From Alloprevotella sp. (GTDB taxonomy: Bacteria > Bacteroidota > Bacteroidia > Bacteroidales > Bacteroidaceae), in assembly GCA_017476545.1 (NCBI GenBank), contig JAFUZP010000002.1, positions 78,322-142,321 of the forward strand: a stretch of DNA of 64,000 bases. The letters are read 5' to 3'. The notes under the pieces are model-generated. The model was not told the DNA's origin. It ran no database searches and saw only the letters and a list, made by a program, of their open reading frames with translations. Below, piece by piece: positions 1 through 8,614 of this stretch. Each line of letters begins with the position of its first letter. The first letter of the stretch is position 1. A program made the translations under genes and the position numbers.

Positions 1-16
1 ACAAATAAATAACCAT

Positions 17-2914
17 ATGAAAAAACTGTTTTCATTGCTGCTTGTGTTGTCCGTCTTTATACTGACGGCGCAGGCTGTTCCGCCTCTCTATCGCCCCTAT
101 ACGCTGCAGCAGAGCGACGGAACCACCATTACTGTCTATAAGAACGGGCACGATGGTTTGGCTTTCTACACCACGGAAGATGACCAAGTGGTGCTTCCTA
201 ACGCCAAAGGCGACCTCTGTTATGCCGTCATGCAGGCGGGGAGGCTCGTTCCCTCGGACGTAATCGCACACGATGCGGTGCGACGCACGGCAGAGGAGCG
301 CGCCTTTATCGCTGCGAACCCCGTTTCGCCAGAGGCGCGTAGTGCTAAAGTACGTGCCACGCGGCGCAGTAATAAAGTTATAGCCGCCTCAACGGGTAAC
401 GGCCTCGGTAAATACGGCACACCGGGTATGGGTGCCGTGAACAGCATCGGTACGTACACGCTTCCTGTCATCATGGTGCAGTTCGCCGACAAAGAGTTCA
501 AGAACACGACGACCATCGAGAAAATGAACCGTTTCTATAATGATGAGGGCTACTCAGAGGAGAGTGGCACCGTCGGTAGTGTGCGGGATTATTTCCGTGA
601 CCAGAGCCGGGGGATGTTCTCACCGTCGTTCGATGTAGTAGGTATCGTCACGTTGGACGGCGATGTGGCAGACTACGGCGGGAACGATGCCTACGGGTAC
701 GATTCCAACTTGGACGGAATGTTGGAAGAGGCCGTAGCGAAAGCGGTTGATGAACTCGGCGTGGATTTCTCCCAGTACGTGGTGACGACTACTAACGGGC
801 AGGGTCGCTCAAATACAGGTGTACCCCTCGTGTGCTTGTTCTATGCGGGTTACGGCGAAGCTACCGGTGCGCCGGACGATACTGCCGCAGACACCCCGTG
901 GCCTTGCGAGTGGGATTGCAACAAAACCATTAAAGGGACAAAGTTCAACAGCGTGTTCGTTGGCAATGAGCTGGACGCCAATGGCAACCTCATGGGTATG
1001 GGCGTGTTCGTGCATGAAACGGGCCATGCGCTCGGCTTGCCCGACTTCTATTGCACCGATGGCACCTATAGAGGAGATGATGCATGCAGCAACTGGAGCA
1101 TCATGGATACCGGGCCGTACGTGAACAACGCTCGCGCCCCGATCGGCTACAACGCCTATGAGAAGAGCTACCTCGGGTGGTTGGACATTCCTGAGATATC
1201 GGAGCCGTCGAACATCAACCTCGGTAACTACGACACGGAGGGTGACACGCTTGCCGTTATCATACGCAACTCGACAACGGAATGCTTCATTCTGGAGAAC
1301 CGGCAACCCGGGAAATGGTATCCGCAGAGTATGGGTAGCGGGATGCTGCTTATGCGCTTGGCTTACAACAGCTCTGCATGGAATGAGAACCGGGTGAACA
1401 ATGATCAGAACGCGCAGCGGCTGAAAGTGCTCACGGCCAGCGGGGCTAAGATGTCCTACACAGGTGTGCCGTCACACTTGTACGGCAATGCGAAGAAGGA
1501 AGTTACCAGCCTGCCGCTATTGAACGGGAAGGAACTGACCACTGCGCCGATAACTGATATCAAGAAAACCGACGGTCATGTGACTTTTGCCTTTAAGGGC
1601 GGAACACCGGAGGACGACGAACCCGACCCCGCTGCGGGCGAGGGGAAGGAGACTTTCGACTTTACGAAAGACGAGGCCTACGGTATGACACTCCTTAGCG
1701 GTAACACAACCGCGTATGAAACGCCCGGCGTTGTCTGTGAGGAGGGGGCTGTGACGCTCACCTTCAGCGATGGGGAGAAAGACCTGCGCTGGTGGGCGGC
1801 TACGGACGGCAACCACCTGAGGATGTACGATAGTGCCTCGGCTACGTTCCGCGTACCCGATACGCTTGCCATCGTCAAGATAATCGCTTATGGCGCATCG
1901 CGCAGTAAGTACACATTCTCCTCCGAGCCTGAAGGGATTACCGTCAATGACGTAATTGCCACATGGGAGGGTAAGTCGCACAAGGTGACAATCTCGCACA
2001 CGGGCACAGGGAACGCACAGGTTAAGTCCTTTGTGGTGCGCACTGTCCGTGTGGACGCTCCTTTGACTCCCGCTATGCCCGTCATCTCACCCGAAGCAGG
2101 AACGTATGAGGACCATGTACAGGTGAGCATTTCTGCCGCGCAGGACGCGACGATAGTCTATACGATAGACGGCAGCGAGCCTAGCTCTGGGGCTGACGGA
2201 AGCCAGGTCTATGCCGCACCGTTTGAGCTCACAGCGTCCGCTACCGTGAAGGCTGTGGCCTACGATGTGAACGGCAACAAGAGTGAGGTCGCAGCGGCGG
2301 CATACACCATCATACCTTCCGCTCCCGCCTTTGTCGTGACCTTCATGGGCGACACTATCCAGACGGGCGATACCATCGCGGTGAAGGTGTCGCATGACAC
2401 CAGTGTGGAGGGATTTCCCGCCACCACGAATCCGGCACAGGATGCCGGCCTGTTCGTGCATAATGCGACGGATGACGCCATCTCCCTTACCTATGAGGCC
2501 GTTGTGGACAAGGCAACAGCCGCCAGTGACTATACTCTCACTGTAGCCGGCCAGGCTGCGGATGAGGACGGAAGCATCGTTGTGGCCGATGTCGCCCTTG
2601 GGGCGAAGGCCGACACTGCGCTCCCCTGCGTCGTGGACTTCCTCTCTGCTGACAATTATGGCGAGGTGTATGCCATTGTGTCCGTAGGTGACGGCAAGCA
2701 TGACACGATGTTCTGCATCCTCTTCACGAATGCCGACGAAAGCAATCCGCTAGACATCAACGGTGACGGCTCGGTGGATGTGAGCGACGTGACGGCCCTT
2801 GTCGATGTCGTGCTCGGCGGTGGAAACGATCCGGGTATGGACTTGAACGGTGACGGCTCGGTGGATGTGAGCGACGTGACCTTCCTGGTAAGTAATATTC
2901 TCGGGCAGGAATAA
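17..2914 (+). CDS. Secreted M6-family metalloprotease with C-terminal dockerin
   Basis: A 965-residue protein that begins with a signal peptide (MKKLFSLLLVLSVFILTAQA), so it is exported. The catalytic zinc site is HETGHALGLPDFY at about residues 334-346, the HExxHxxGxxD pattern of M6 (immune-inhibitor A-like) peptidases. After the protease domain come a linker, a chitobiase-type beta-sandwich (about 690-760) and a C-terminal dockerin with two calcium loops of the D-x-N-G-D-G-S-V-D type. The two loops share an identical 35-bp DNA stretch (2759-2793 and 2846-2880), so the repeat arose recently. It is followed by a second M6 protease with a similar N-terminal half, indicating tandem duplication. 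The promoter lies outside the window. Family is sure; the substrate is unknown, and no cohesin partner is visible here. Confidence 0.9.
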   Translation: MKKLFSLLLVLSVFILTAQAVPPLYRPYTLQQSDGTTITVYKNGHDGLAFYTTEDDQVVLPNAKGDLCYAVMQAGRLVPSDVIAHDAVRRTAEERAFIAANPVSPEARSAKVRATRRSNKVIAASTGNGLGKYGTPGMGAVNSIGTYTLPVIMVQFADKEFKNTTTIEKMNRFYNDEGYSEESGTVGSVRDYFRDQSRGMFSPSFDVVGIVTLDGDVADYGGNDAYGYDSNLDGMLEEAVAKAVDELGVDFSQYVVTTTNGQGRSNTGVPLVCLFYAGYGEATGAPDDTAADTPWPCEWDCNKTIKGTKFNSVFVGNELDANGNLMGMGVFVHETGHALGLPDFYCTDGTYRGDDACSNWSIMDTGPYVNNARAPIGYNAYEKSYLGWLDIPEISEPSNINLGNYDTEGDTLAVIIRNSTTECFILENRQPGKWYPQSMGSGMLLMRLAYNSSAWNENRVNNDQNAQRLKVLTASGAKMSYTGVPSHLYGNAKKEVTSLPLLNGKELTTAPITDIKKTDGHVTFAFKGGTPEDDEPDPAAGEGKETFDFTKDEAYGMTLLSGNTTAYETPGVVCEEGAVTLTFSDGEKDLRWWAATDGNHLRMYDSASATFRVPDTLAIVKIIAYGASRSKYTFSSEPEGITVNDVIATWEGKSHKVTISHTGTGNAQVKSFVVRTVRVDAPLTPAMPVISPEAGTYEDHVQVSISAAQDATIVYTIDGSEPSSGADGSQVYAAPFELTASATVKAVAYDVNGNKSEVAAAAYTIIPSAPAFVVTFMGDTIQTGDTIAVKVSHDTSVEGFPATTNPAQDAGLFVHNATDDAISLTYEAVVDKATAASDYTLTVAGQAADEDGSIVVADVALGAKADTALPCVVDFLSADNYGEVYAIVSVGDGKHDTMFCILFTNADESNPLDINGDGSVDVSDVTALVDVVLGGGNDPGMDLNGDGSVDVSDVTFLVSNILGQE

Positions 2915-2978
2915 AAGCCCGGGGCGGTAGCCGACATAGCGCGTCCCCTTTGCCAATTCCGGTGAATGGGGGCGCTGC

Positions 2979-3010
2979 TTTGTTCGGGTCGGAGGAAATG
3001 ATTACCTTTG
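2979..3010 (+). promoter_or_regulatory. Bacteroidetes-type promoter for second M6 protease
   Basis: TTTG (2979-2982), a 20-bp spacer and TACCTTTG (3003-3010) match the primary sigma-factor consensus of Bacteroidetes. Transcription would begin about 40 bp before the start at 3056, which argues against the longer in-frame start at 3008 because that lies inside the -7 element. Confidence 0.75.
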
Positions 3011-3055
3011 TGCCGCCTAAATATAAATATGTGTAACATAAAGATGCGATATAGT

Positions 3056-5887
3056 ATGAAAAGAACGCTATTTTCCCTGTTCCTCCTTCTGGCCGTAGCG
3101 GCACAGGCTATCCCTCCGATGGATACTCCCATCGCCGTCCGCCAGAGCGACGGAACCACCATCATGGTACGTATTCACGGGCAACGCCGCACGGAGTTCT
3201 ACACGACGGCAGACGGCAAGGTCGTGGTACGCAATGCCAAGAAAGACTTGTGCTACGCAGTCTTGCAGGGTGACCGCCTCGTAGCGACCGATGTCGTGGC
3301 GCATGAGCCCTCCGCACGCTCGGAGCGCGAACGTGCGTTCCTTGGTACGAACCAGCTGACGGCTGAGGTCGCTGCGCGCGCCGTGATGCGTGCGCCGCAA
3401 GCCCTGCGCGCCCCGGCACAGACAATCAATGCATCTACGGCAGACGGTCTCGGCCGTTACGGCCAGAGTGGCGTGGGCGCCGTTCCCAGCATCGGGGATG
3501 TGGTTATCCCGGTCATCCTAGTGGAGTTCTCCGACACGAAGTTGCAGCCCACCACGACCGTTGAGAAGATGACACGTTACTACAACGAGGAAGGTTACCA
3601 TGACGAGGACGGCGCGGTAGGCAGTGCGCGCGACTACTTCATAGCGCAGAGCCGGGGGATGTTCCGCCCTACGTTTGACGTGGTAGGCCGGGTGTCGATA
3701 ACCAACCGCACGGCGGCCTATTACGGCAGTAACGACAAGAGCGACGGTTTCATCGAGGTGGTGAAGGACGGTATGAGTAATGCCGTGCGTCAGCTTGGCG
3801 TGGACTGGAAGAAATATGTGCAGGGTGACGGCATTCCCCTCGTGGCGGTAATCTTTGCCGGTAACGGCGAGGCGACCGGCGGCGGCGAGGATGCGCTTTG
3901 GCCCTGCGAGTACGACTTGAACTCCACCCTCAGCGGCGTGAAGGTGCGCTCTATATTTATCGGCAACGAAGTCTATGCTGACGGGTCGCTCATGGGTATG
4001 GGCGTATTCTGCCATGAGTTCGGCCATGCGCTCGGCCTGCCCGACTTCTACTGCACCAACTACGGCCATTCGGAGGTGACGATGGGGCACTGGTCCATCA
4101 TGTGCTCCGGCTGCTACCTCCCTGATGCCCACGCCCGCGCACCTATCGGTTATACTGCCTACGAGCGCAGTTACCTCGGTTGGGAGGATATCCCCGAACT
4201 GACGGAAGCCGATGCCGTGACGCTCTACCAGTGGGGGAGCCAATATGGCAGCAACTCCACCCTTGTGCGCAATCCGCGCGATGAGCGGGAGTATTTCATC
4301 TTCGAGCAACGCCAGCCCGGCACGTGGTATCCCGCCAGCTTCGGCACGGGTATGTTCGTGACGCATGTCACCTACGACAGCAATGCCTGGTACTATAATA
4401 ACCTTAACAACACGCAGGGGTCGCTCCGGATGACCTATCTGCCCGCGAACGGGACTAAGAACGGACGCAGTGCCGCCGAGTTGTTCCCCGGTTCGGGCGG
4501 CACACGGACGGAGCTCGGTCCCAATACGAATCCCGCAATGCGCCTCTTCAACGGCGCTACACTGGACAGACCGCTCTATAAAATAACGCGCAATGACGAC
4601 TCCTCCGTATCCTTCAACTTCCTGGACCCTGACTTCGTAGGGCGCACGCCCGGCGATGTGGTCGAGGCGGACGGCCTCACGTACCGTTTCATCTCGAGGG
4701 CGCAGGTCGAAGTAAAGGCCAAGGAGAACGGCGGCGCCTATGGCGGCAGTGTCAATATCCCGGAAAGTTACATTGACGGTACGCATCACTACACGGTGGT
4801 CGGCATTGCCGACGGCGCGTTCGCGGACTGCCCCGCCCTTACCTCGGTGGATGTTCCCGCCACGGTGCGCACCATCTCGCCAACTGCCTTTACGGGTAGC
4901 CGCGCGGTGCAGCGCGTCAGCGTGGCCGAGGACAACATGGACTTCCTCAGCCTTGACGGCGTACTCTTCACTAACAGTGAGATGGTGACGAACCCGACCG
5001 AGATGGCCGCGCCACTGGAGACAGAGGACGTGTTCGACTTCGCGGGGAACCCGTGGAACTTCGACGTGGCCGACAATGCGCTGAAGCCGGAGAAGGGTAA
5101 GCTCAGTCTGGACATACGCGCGGGCAACGTGACCATCCTGCCCGAGGCCGAGGACGCCAGCGGCCGCACCATGGTATATTTATTCAAGAGTTCTTCGGGC
5201 ATTGACATGCGCTTGCGCAAGGATGCCCGTATCACCATCACCGTCCCCGAGGGCGTGACGCTCAGCCGCCTTGAGTTCGCGGGGAGTGCCGTGAACCTTT
5301 CCGCGTCGGTGGGGGCGATGGAGGGTAACGTATGGACGGGCAGCGCGCAGGAAGTGACATTTACGGCCACGGCGGCTACGCGGCTCAGTACGCTGACCGC
5401 GAAGACCCTCTCCCGCCACCTGTACGCCGAGGCCGCCCTGTTGTACTATCCTGCCGCCCGCACGGGGGCCTACACGGTGCCTGTGGGCGTCAGCCGCATC
5501 GGCGCACACGCTTTTGACGGGGCTTCGGTGGCGGAGATTACGCTTTCCGACTCGCTCCTGACGGTAGGCGAGCGGTCGCTCGACGCTCCCGGATTGCGCA
5601 CGCTGACGGCGCGCACCGCTGTGCCGGCCGCCGCTTCAGGTGATCCCTTCCCCTCTGTGGACAAGGCGCTCTGCACGCTCAACGTGCCGGCAGGGGCGGA
5701 GTCCGCTTACCGTTCGGCGGCATTCTGGCAGCAGTTCTACGGTATCGATGCCATCAGCCTGCCTACTGCGGGCGATACCGCCGCCGGCTTGCGCGGTGCC
5801 CCCGTCTATGACCTGCAGGGTCGCCGCGTGGCGCGTCCGGGTCGCGGACTGTACGTTGTCGGCGGGCGGAAAGTGCTCGTGAAGTAG
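3056..5887 (+). CDS. Secreted M6-family metalloprotease with BspA-like repeat tail
   Basis: A 943-residue protein starting at MKRTLFSLFLLLAVAAQA, a clear signal peptide; an upstream in-frame ATG at 3008 overlaps the promoter. The zinc motif HEFGHALGLPDFY matches M6 peptidases. The N-terminal half closely follows its upstream neighbour, including the shared RQSDGTTI and QSRGMF stretches. The C-terminal half differs. It has BspA-type leucine-rich repeats (for example VVGIADGAFADCPALTSVDV) interrupted by a beta-sandwich insert, then a terminal PVYDLQGRRVARPGRGLYVV motif of the kind seen at the C-termini of many Prevotella surface proteins. It probably acts extracellularly or on the cell surface; the substrate is unknown. 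Confidence 0.88.
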   Translation: MKRTLFSLFLLLAVAAQAIPPMDTPIAVRQSDGTTIMVRIHGQRRTEFYTTADGKVVVRNAKKDLCYAVLQGDRLVATDVVAHEPSARSERERAFLGTNQLTAEVAARAVMRAPQALRAPAQTINASTADGLGRYGQSGVGAVPSIGDVVIPVILVEFSDTKLQPTTTVEKMTRYYNEEGYHDEDGAVGSARDYFIAQSRGMFRPTFDVVGRVSITNRTAAYYGSNDKSDGFIEVVKDGMSNAVRQLGVDWKKYVQGDGIPLVAVIFAGNGEATGGGEDALWPCEYDLNSTLSGVKVRSIFIGNEVYADGSLMGMGVFCHEFGHALGLPDFYCTNYGHSEVTMGHWSIMCSGCYLPDAHARAPIGYTAYERSYLGWEDIPELTEADAVTLYQWGSQYGSNSTLVRNPRDEREYFIFEQRQPGTWYPASFGTGMFVTHVTYDSNAWYYNNLNNTQGSLRMTYLPANGTKNGRSAAELFPGSGGTRTELGPNTNPAMRLFNGATLDRPLYKITRNDDSSVSFNFLDPDFVGRTPGDVVEADGLTYRFISRAQVEVKAKENGGAYGGSVNIPESYIDGTHHYTVVGIADGAFADCPALTSVDVPATVRTISPTAFTGSRAVQRVSVAEDNMDFLSLDGVLFTNSEMVTNPTEMAAPLETEDVFDFAGNPWNFDVADNALKPEKGKLSLDIRAGNVTILPEAEDASGRTMVYLFKSSSGIDMRLRKDARITITVPEGVTLSRLEFAGSAVNLSASVGAMEGNVWTGSAQEVTFTATAATRLSTLTAKTLSRHLYAEAALLYYPAARTGAYTVPVGVSRIGAHAFDGASVAEITLSDSLLTVGERSLDAPGLRTLTARTAVPAAASGDPFPSVDKALCTLNVPAGAESAYRSAAFWQQFYGIDAISLPTAGDTAAGLRGAPVYDLQGRRVARPGRGLYVVGGRKVLVK

Positions 5888-5901
5888 GAGTTGCACGCTT
5901 C

Positions 5902-5982
5902 TTACCCGTAGGGGTAATCATTCTTAACCCTAGGGTTACGGTTCCGTGACCCTAGGGTTAGTTTTTCCTAACCGTCGGGTTA
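5902..5982. repeat. Phased palindrome array 1 (four units, 22-bp period)
   Basis: Four short palindromes: TTACCCGTAGGGGTAA, TAACCCTAGGGTTA, TGACCCTAGGGTTA and TAACCGTCGGGTTA. Their centres fall at 5909.5, 5931.5, 5953.5 and 5975.5, so the period is exactly 22 bp. The array lies just after the M6 protease stop and about 40 bp before the leader A promoter. Spacers are T-rich and not conserved. It could be a protein-binding array in DNA or a string of small hairpins in the transcript. Confidence 0.85.
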
Positions 5983-6015
5983 GGATTTCCCTGGGCTGAT
6001 TATTTTTTCCTGGCC

Positions 6016-6046
6016 TTGGCCAGCAGGAGAATTTTCCCTACCTTTG
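6016..6046 (+). promoter_or_regulatory. Promoter of leader cassette A
   Basis: TTGG (6016-6019), a 19-bp spacer and TACCTTTG (6039-6046). The same boxes with the same 19-bp spacing occur at the other three cassette copies. Confidence 0.75.
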
Positions 6047-6069
6047 CAGCGGAAATCAGGAACTTGATT

Positions 6070-6195
6070 ATGCCTTACGCGTATATATATAATAACGGTA
6101 TAGCCGCCTCCGCGTGTGCGGAGGCTGGTTCTGCCCGTATCTACGGGGCGGGAAGTGCTCGAATTACCCCCCCTCACGCTTTGGTTATCAAGTAG
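6070..6195 (+). CDS. Conserved 41-codon small ORF, leader cassette A
   Basis: The frame opens at ATG 6070 and reads MPYAYIYNNGIAASACAEAG, then SARIYGAGSARITPPHALVIK, to TAG at 6193-6195. Three further copies (13364, 24381, 56814) keep the same start, the same stop and 41 codons with no indel. Many differences are third-base changes (ATC/ATT, GCT/GCC, CCT/CCG, TTG/CTG), but replacements are also frequent. ACTTGAT just before the start can pair with ATCAAGT at the stop, and hairpins lie between them, so this may instead be, or also be, a structured leader RNA. No membrane segment or known family is recognised. It would be a leader peptide or free small protein between its own promoter and terminator. 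Confidence 0.5.
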   Translation: MPYAYIYNNGIAASACAEAGSARIYGAGSARITPPHALVIK

Positions 6196-6220
6196 TTACA
6201 GATATACGAGTACGCATTGA

Positions 6221-6261
6221 GCGGCGCATCGCGCCCCCTTCGGTGGGGTGTGGTGCGCCGC
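6221..6261 (+). terminator. GC-rich terminator/attenuator hairpin of leader A
   Basis: A long hairpin with arms GCGGCGCA and TGCGCCGC and an inner stem around CCCCTTCGGTGGGG. The T-tract after it is weaker than in the other three copies, so read-through into the gene at 6396 is plausible. Confidence 0.6.
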
Positions 6262-6303
6262 TTGGCGTGTATGTACCAGCCCATGCCCCCGAAGCCCCTC
6301 CAG

Positions 6304-6333
6304 CCCCCCTCCCGTCCCCCCGAGAGGGGGAGG
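6304..6333. repeat. C-rich/G-rich extragenic hairpin repeat
   Basis: An imperfect inverted repeat (CCTCCCGTCCCC, CGAGA, GGGGGAGG) found again at 24609-24638 and 57043-57073, each time between a leader terminator and a gene of the same protein family. Confidence 0.6.
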
Positions 6334-6395
6334 CTTGGGGATGGTGTGGGCGTTAATAAACAAATGCTATTATAAATAAATTAAAGTATTAAGTA

Positions 6396-6959
6396 ATGGA
6401 CAAAAGAATGAACGAGAACGCTGCGCTGCCCGCCGATATGCGGGCAGCGGAAACGGGCGCGGACACCGCACTGGGGCGGGAGAAGACGTACGTGAAGCCT
6501 GCGATGCAGGTATTCCCGCTGGGCTGCGGGCTGCTGGCGATGAGCGTCGTGTCCGGAGAGCCCGTTCAAGTCACCATCTCCGCAGGAATAGATATGTATT
6601 ACTTTTACGATCATTTAGGTTGTATTCAGCACGTGCCGGATATTGCCTACGATGATTTCAAGAAAATTCCGTTCCTAAAGGATAAGCTTCCGATGGACGC
6701 GCTAGGTTATACCGAAGGTTCAGTTATTAAGTACTGCTTCCATAGCGATGGACTCTATGGACCGTCGGTCTCTTTCGAGGCTGGCGGCGGAGTTTGGGAT
6801 GCGGACTTTCTTGCCGACCTAGAGCTTCCTAGTGGTATTGCGTTCCCCTCCGGCTCTTTTAATCTTTACGAGGATGACAAAATAATGGTTCCCGGTACGT
6901 ATAGAGGAACCCCTGTTGTCGTCACTCTAGTACTTCGGTTTCGGCAAGTGGGCGGCTGA
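6396..6959 (+). CDS. Leader-cassette protein A, unknown function
   Basis: A 187-residue protein with no signal peptide or membrane segment. It shares three blocks with the proteins at 24726 and 57137. These are an N-terminal leader (EKTYVKPAMQVFPLGCGLLAMS here, KKKYVSPTMQVIPLGPQRML in the others), a short PVQVTI strand after SG, and a C-terminal W-x-A-D-F-[LF]-A-[ND] motif followed by GTYRGTPV. The middle is not alignable by eye and is AT-richer than the ends. It lies about 135 bp beyond the leader A terminator, behind an AT-rich translation start region. Its last 38 bp overlap the 3' end of the convergent S41 protease gene. The pattern suggests a leader plus variable body, but I cannot assign a function. 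Confidence 0.8.
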   Translation: MDKRMNENAALPADMRAAETGADTALGREKTYVKPAMQVFPLGCGLLAMSVVSGEPVQVTISAGIDMYYFYDHLGCIQHVPDIAYDDFKKIPFLKDKLPMDALGYTEGSVIKYCFHSDGLYGPSVSFEAGGGVWDADFLADLELPSGIAFPSGSFNLYEDDKIMVPGTYRGTPVVVTLVLRFRQVGG

Positions 6960-8607
6960 GGATGCGGTGGTACTCGGCTTCGTCGGCCAGTATGCCTAGG
7001 GCCGTCTCCAGCACCTTGTCGTCCCGCAGGGCGTACTCGGCCTCGCCGCGCTGGTAGTAGTAGGTGTTTACGATGCGGCTCTCCACGAGGCGGCGTATGT
7101 CGGCGGCCCAGTGGTCCAGGTCGTAGTCCAGGTTGTGCGCGAGCTTGCCCTCGAGTGCTTCGAGCTCCTCGCGGGTGACGTCGGCGTAGCCTTCGAAGCG
7201 GGCTATCTCGCGGAGGATGTCGAGTGCGGCCTTGGAGCGGTTGTCGTAGGTGAACTTGGCCTGCTTGAGGAATGCCTTGAAGTCGCTGAACTCCTCGTCG
7301 GTGAGGCTGAATTGGGCGGCGGGGAGGATGGTGGCGTGACGGTTGTGGTAGTCGGCCACGTAGTCGGCGAGGGCGTCGCTGGCCTCGAGGTAGCTGAGCA
7401 GGGTGGGCAGGCTGTCGGGCCGGGCGGTGACGTCGGGCTGTATGCCGCCCCCGTCGCGTACGCTGCGTCCGCCTGCCGTGCGGAATTCGCGGGCGAGGCT
7501 GTCGGGTAGGTGCTGCGGTACGCCGTTTTTGTAGCTATAGGCTTGTATGCACCGTCCGCTGGGTATGTAGTACTTGGCGGTGGTCATCTTGAGTGCCGTG
7601 TTGTAGGGAAGCTGTCGTGTCTGCTGCACGAGCCCCTTGCCGTAGGTGCGGGTTCCGACGATGACCGCGCGGTCGTAGTCCTGCAGCGCGCCGCTGTTGA
7701 TTTCTGCGGAGGAGGCAGTCCCGCCGTCCACGAGCACAACGAGGGGCATGTCGGGGAGCATGGGCTCGTCCTGCGTCCTGTAGGTGCTTCCGTCCTCGCC
7801 GTGCTTTCCCTTCAGGCTGACAATCTCGCTGCCTTTCGGGAGGAAGAGGTTGGTCACGCCCACGGCCTGGTCGAGCAGCCCGCCGGGGTTGCCGCGCAGG
7901 TCGAGGACTAGGCGGCGCGCGCCCTGCTGCTTCAGGGCGGCGAGGGTTATGCGCACGTCCCGCGTGGCCTGCTCCTTGTAGCTGTCGAGCATGATGTAGC
8001 CTATGCTGTCGCGCAGTACGGTGGAGAATACGACGCTGGGGAGGGTGACGGTTCGGCGAGTCAGTCTCACGTCGAAGGGCTCCGGATGGCCGTAACGCCG
8101 CACGGTGAGCGTGAACGAGGTGCCCGGTTCACCGCGCAGCGATGCACTGACGCGGCTGCTGTACTCGGCCTCCTTCCCCTTTTCGGCCAGTCCGTAATCC
8201 TTGCCGTCCTGCGCCAGGATGATGTCCCCGGGCAGGAGTCCGGCCTCGGCTGCGGGCATCCCCTCATAGGGCTCGGCTACGATGCAGCGCCGCTCGGACT
8301 GGCGTACGGCGATGAGTGAGCCGATGCCCGCGTACTTCCCCGTTGTGAGTTCGCGCAGGCCGTCCGCGTCTTTCTCCGTGTAGTATTCCGTGTAAGGATC
8401 GAGCTGCCCCAGCATGTAGAGCAGGGCGTTGCTGACGTTCTTCTCGGCGTTGAGCGTATCGACGTAGTAGAGGTCGAGTTCTTTGTATAGGTTGTTAAAT
8501 ATCTCGAGGTTCTTAGCCACTTCGAAGTTGTGCGCCGACTCGTCGCTCTGTGCCGCACAGGGGATGGCCGCTACGGCCAGGGCCAGCAGGGTGAGGAGGT
8601 GTCTCAT
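6922..8607 (-). CDS. S41 family C-terminal processing peptidase
   Basis: A 561-residue secreted or periplasmic serine protease; the start at 8607 gives the signal peptide MRHLLTLLALAVAAIPCAAQ. A PDZ domain covers about residues 85-165 (GMPAAEAGLLPGDIILAQDG). The catalytic core follows, with the serine in DGGTASSAEI and the lysine in GTRTYGKGLVQ, the Ser/Lys dyad of tail-specific (CtpA/Prc-like) proteases that cleave near unstructured C-termini. The gene starts 7 bp after the PfkB kinase stop, so the two form an operon. A C-terminal helical region of about 170 residues is typical of Bacteroidetes members. Its 3' end overlaps the convergent gene by 38 bp. Confidence 0.92.
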   Translation of the reverse strand: MRHLLTLLALAVAAIPCAAQSDESAHNFEVAKNLEIFNNLYKELDLYYVDTLNAEKNVSNALLYMLGQLDPYTEYYTEKDADGLRELTTGKYAGIGSLIAVRQSERRCIVAEPYEGMPAAEAGLLPGDIILAQDGKDYGLAEKGKEAEYSSRVSASLRGEPGTSFTLTVRRYGHPEPFDVRLTRRTVTLPSVVFSTVLRDSIGYIMLDSYKEQATRDVRITLAALKQQGARRLVLDLRGNPGGLLDQAVGVTNLFLPKGSEIVSLKGKHGEDGSTYRTQDEPMLPDMPLVVLVDGGTASSAEINSGALQDYDRAVIVGTRTYGKGLVQQTRQLPYNTALKMTTAKYYIPSGRCIQAYSYKNGVPQHLPDSLAREFRTAGGRSVRDGGGIQPDVTARPDSLPTLLSYLEASDALADYVADYHNRHATILPAAQFSLTDEEFSDFKAFLKQAKFTYDNRSKAALDILREIARFEGYADVTREELEALEGKLAHNLDYDLDHWAADIRRLVESRIVNTYYYQRGEAEYALRDDKVLETALGILADEAEYHRILSRPLAETEVLE

Positions 8608-8614
8608 ACGGATG

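Noticed and set aside
5902-5982. Possible CRISPR array in the 22-bp repeats
   Set aside because: Units are 14-16 bp palindromes with 6-8 bp T-rich gaps, far shorter than CRISPR repeats and spacers, and there are no cas genes in the window.
6016-6261. Known riboswitch at the leader copies
   Set aside because: No recognised ligand-binding core is seen, and the varied cargo does not fit a metabolite theme. A new structured RNA remains possible and is kept as a finding.
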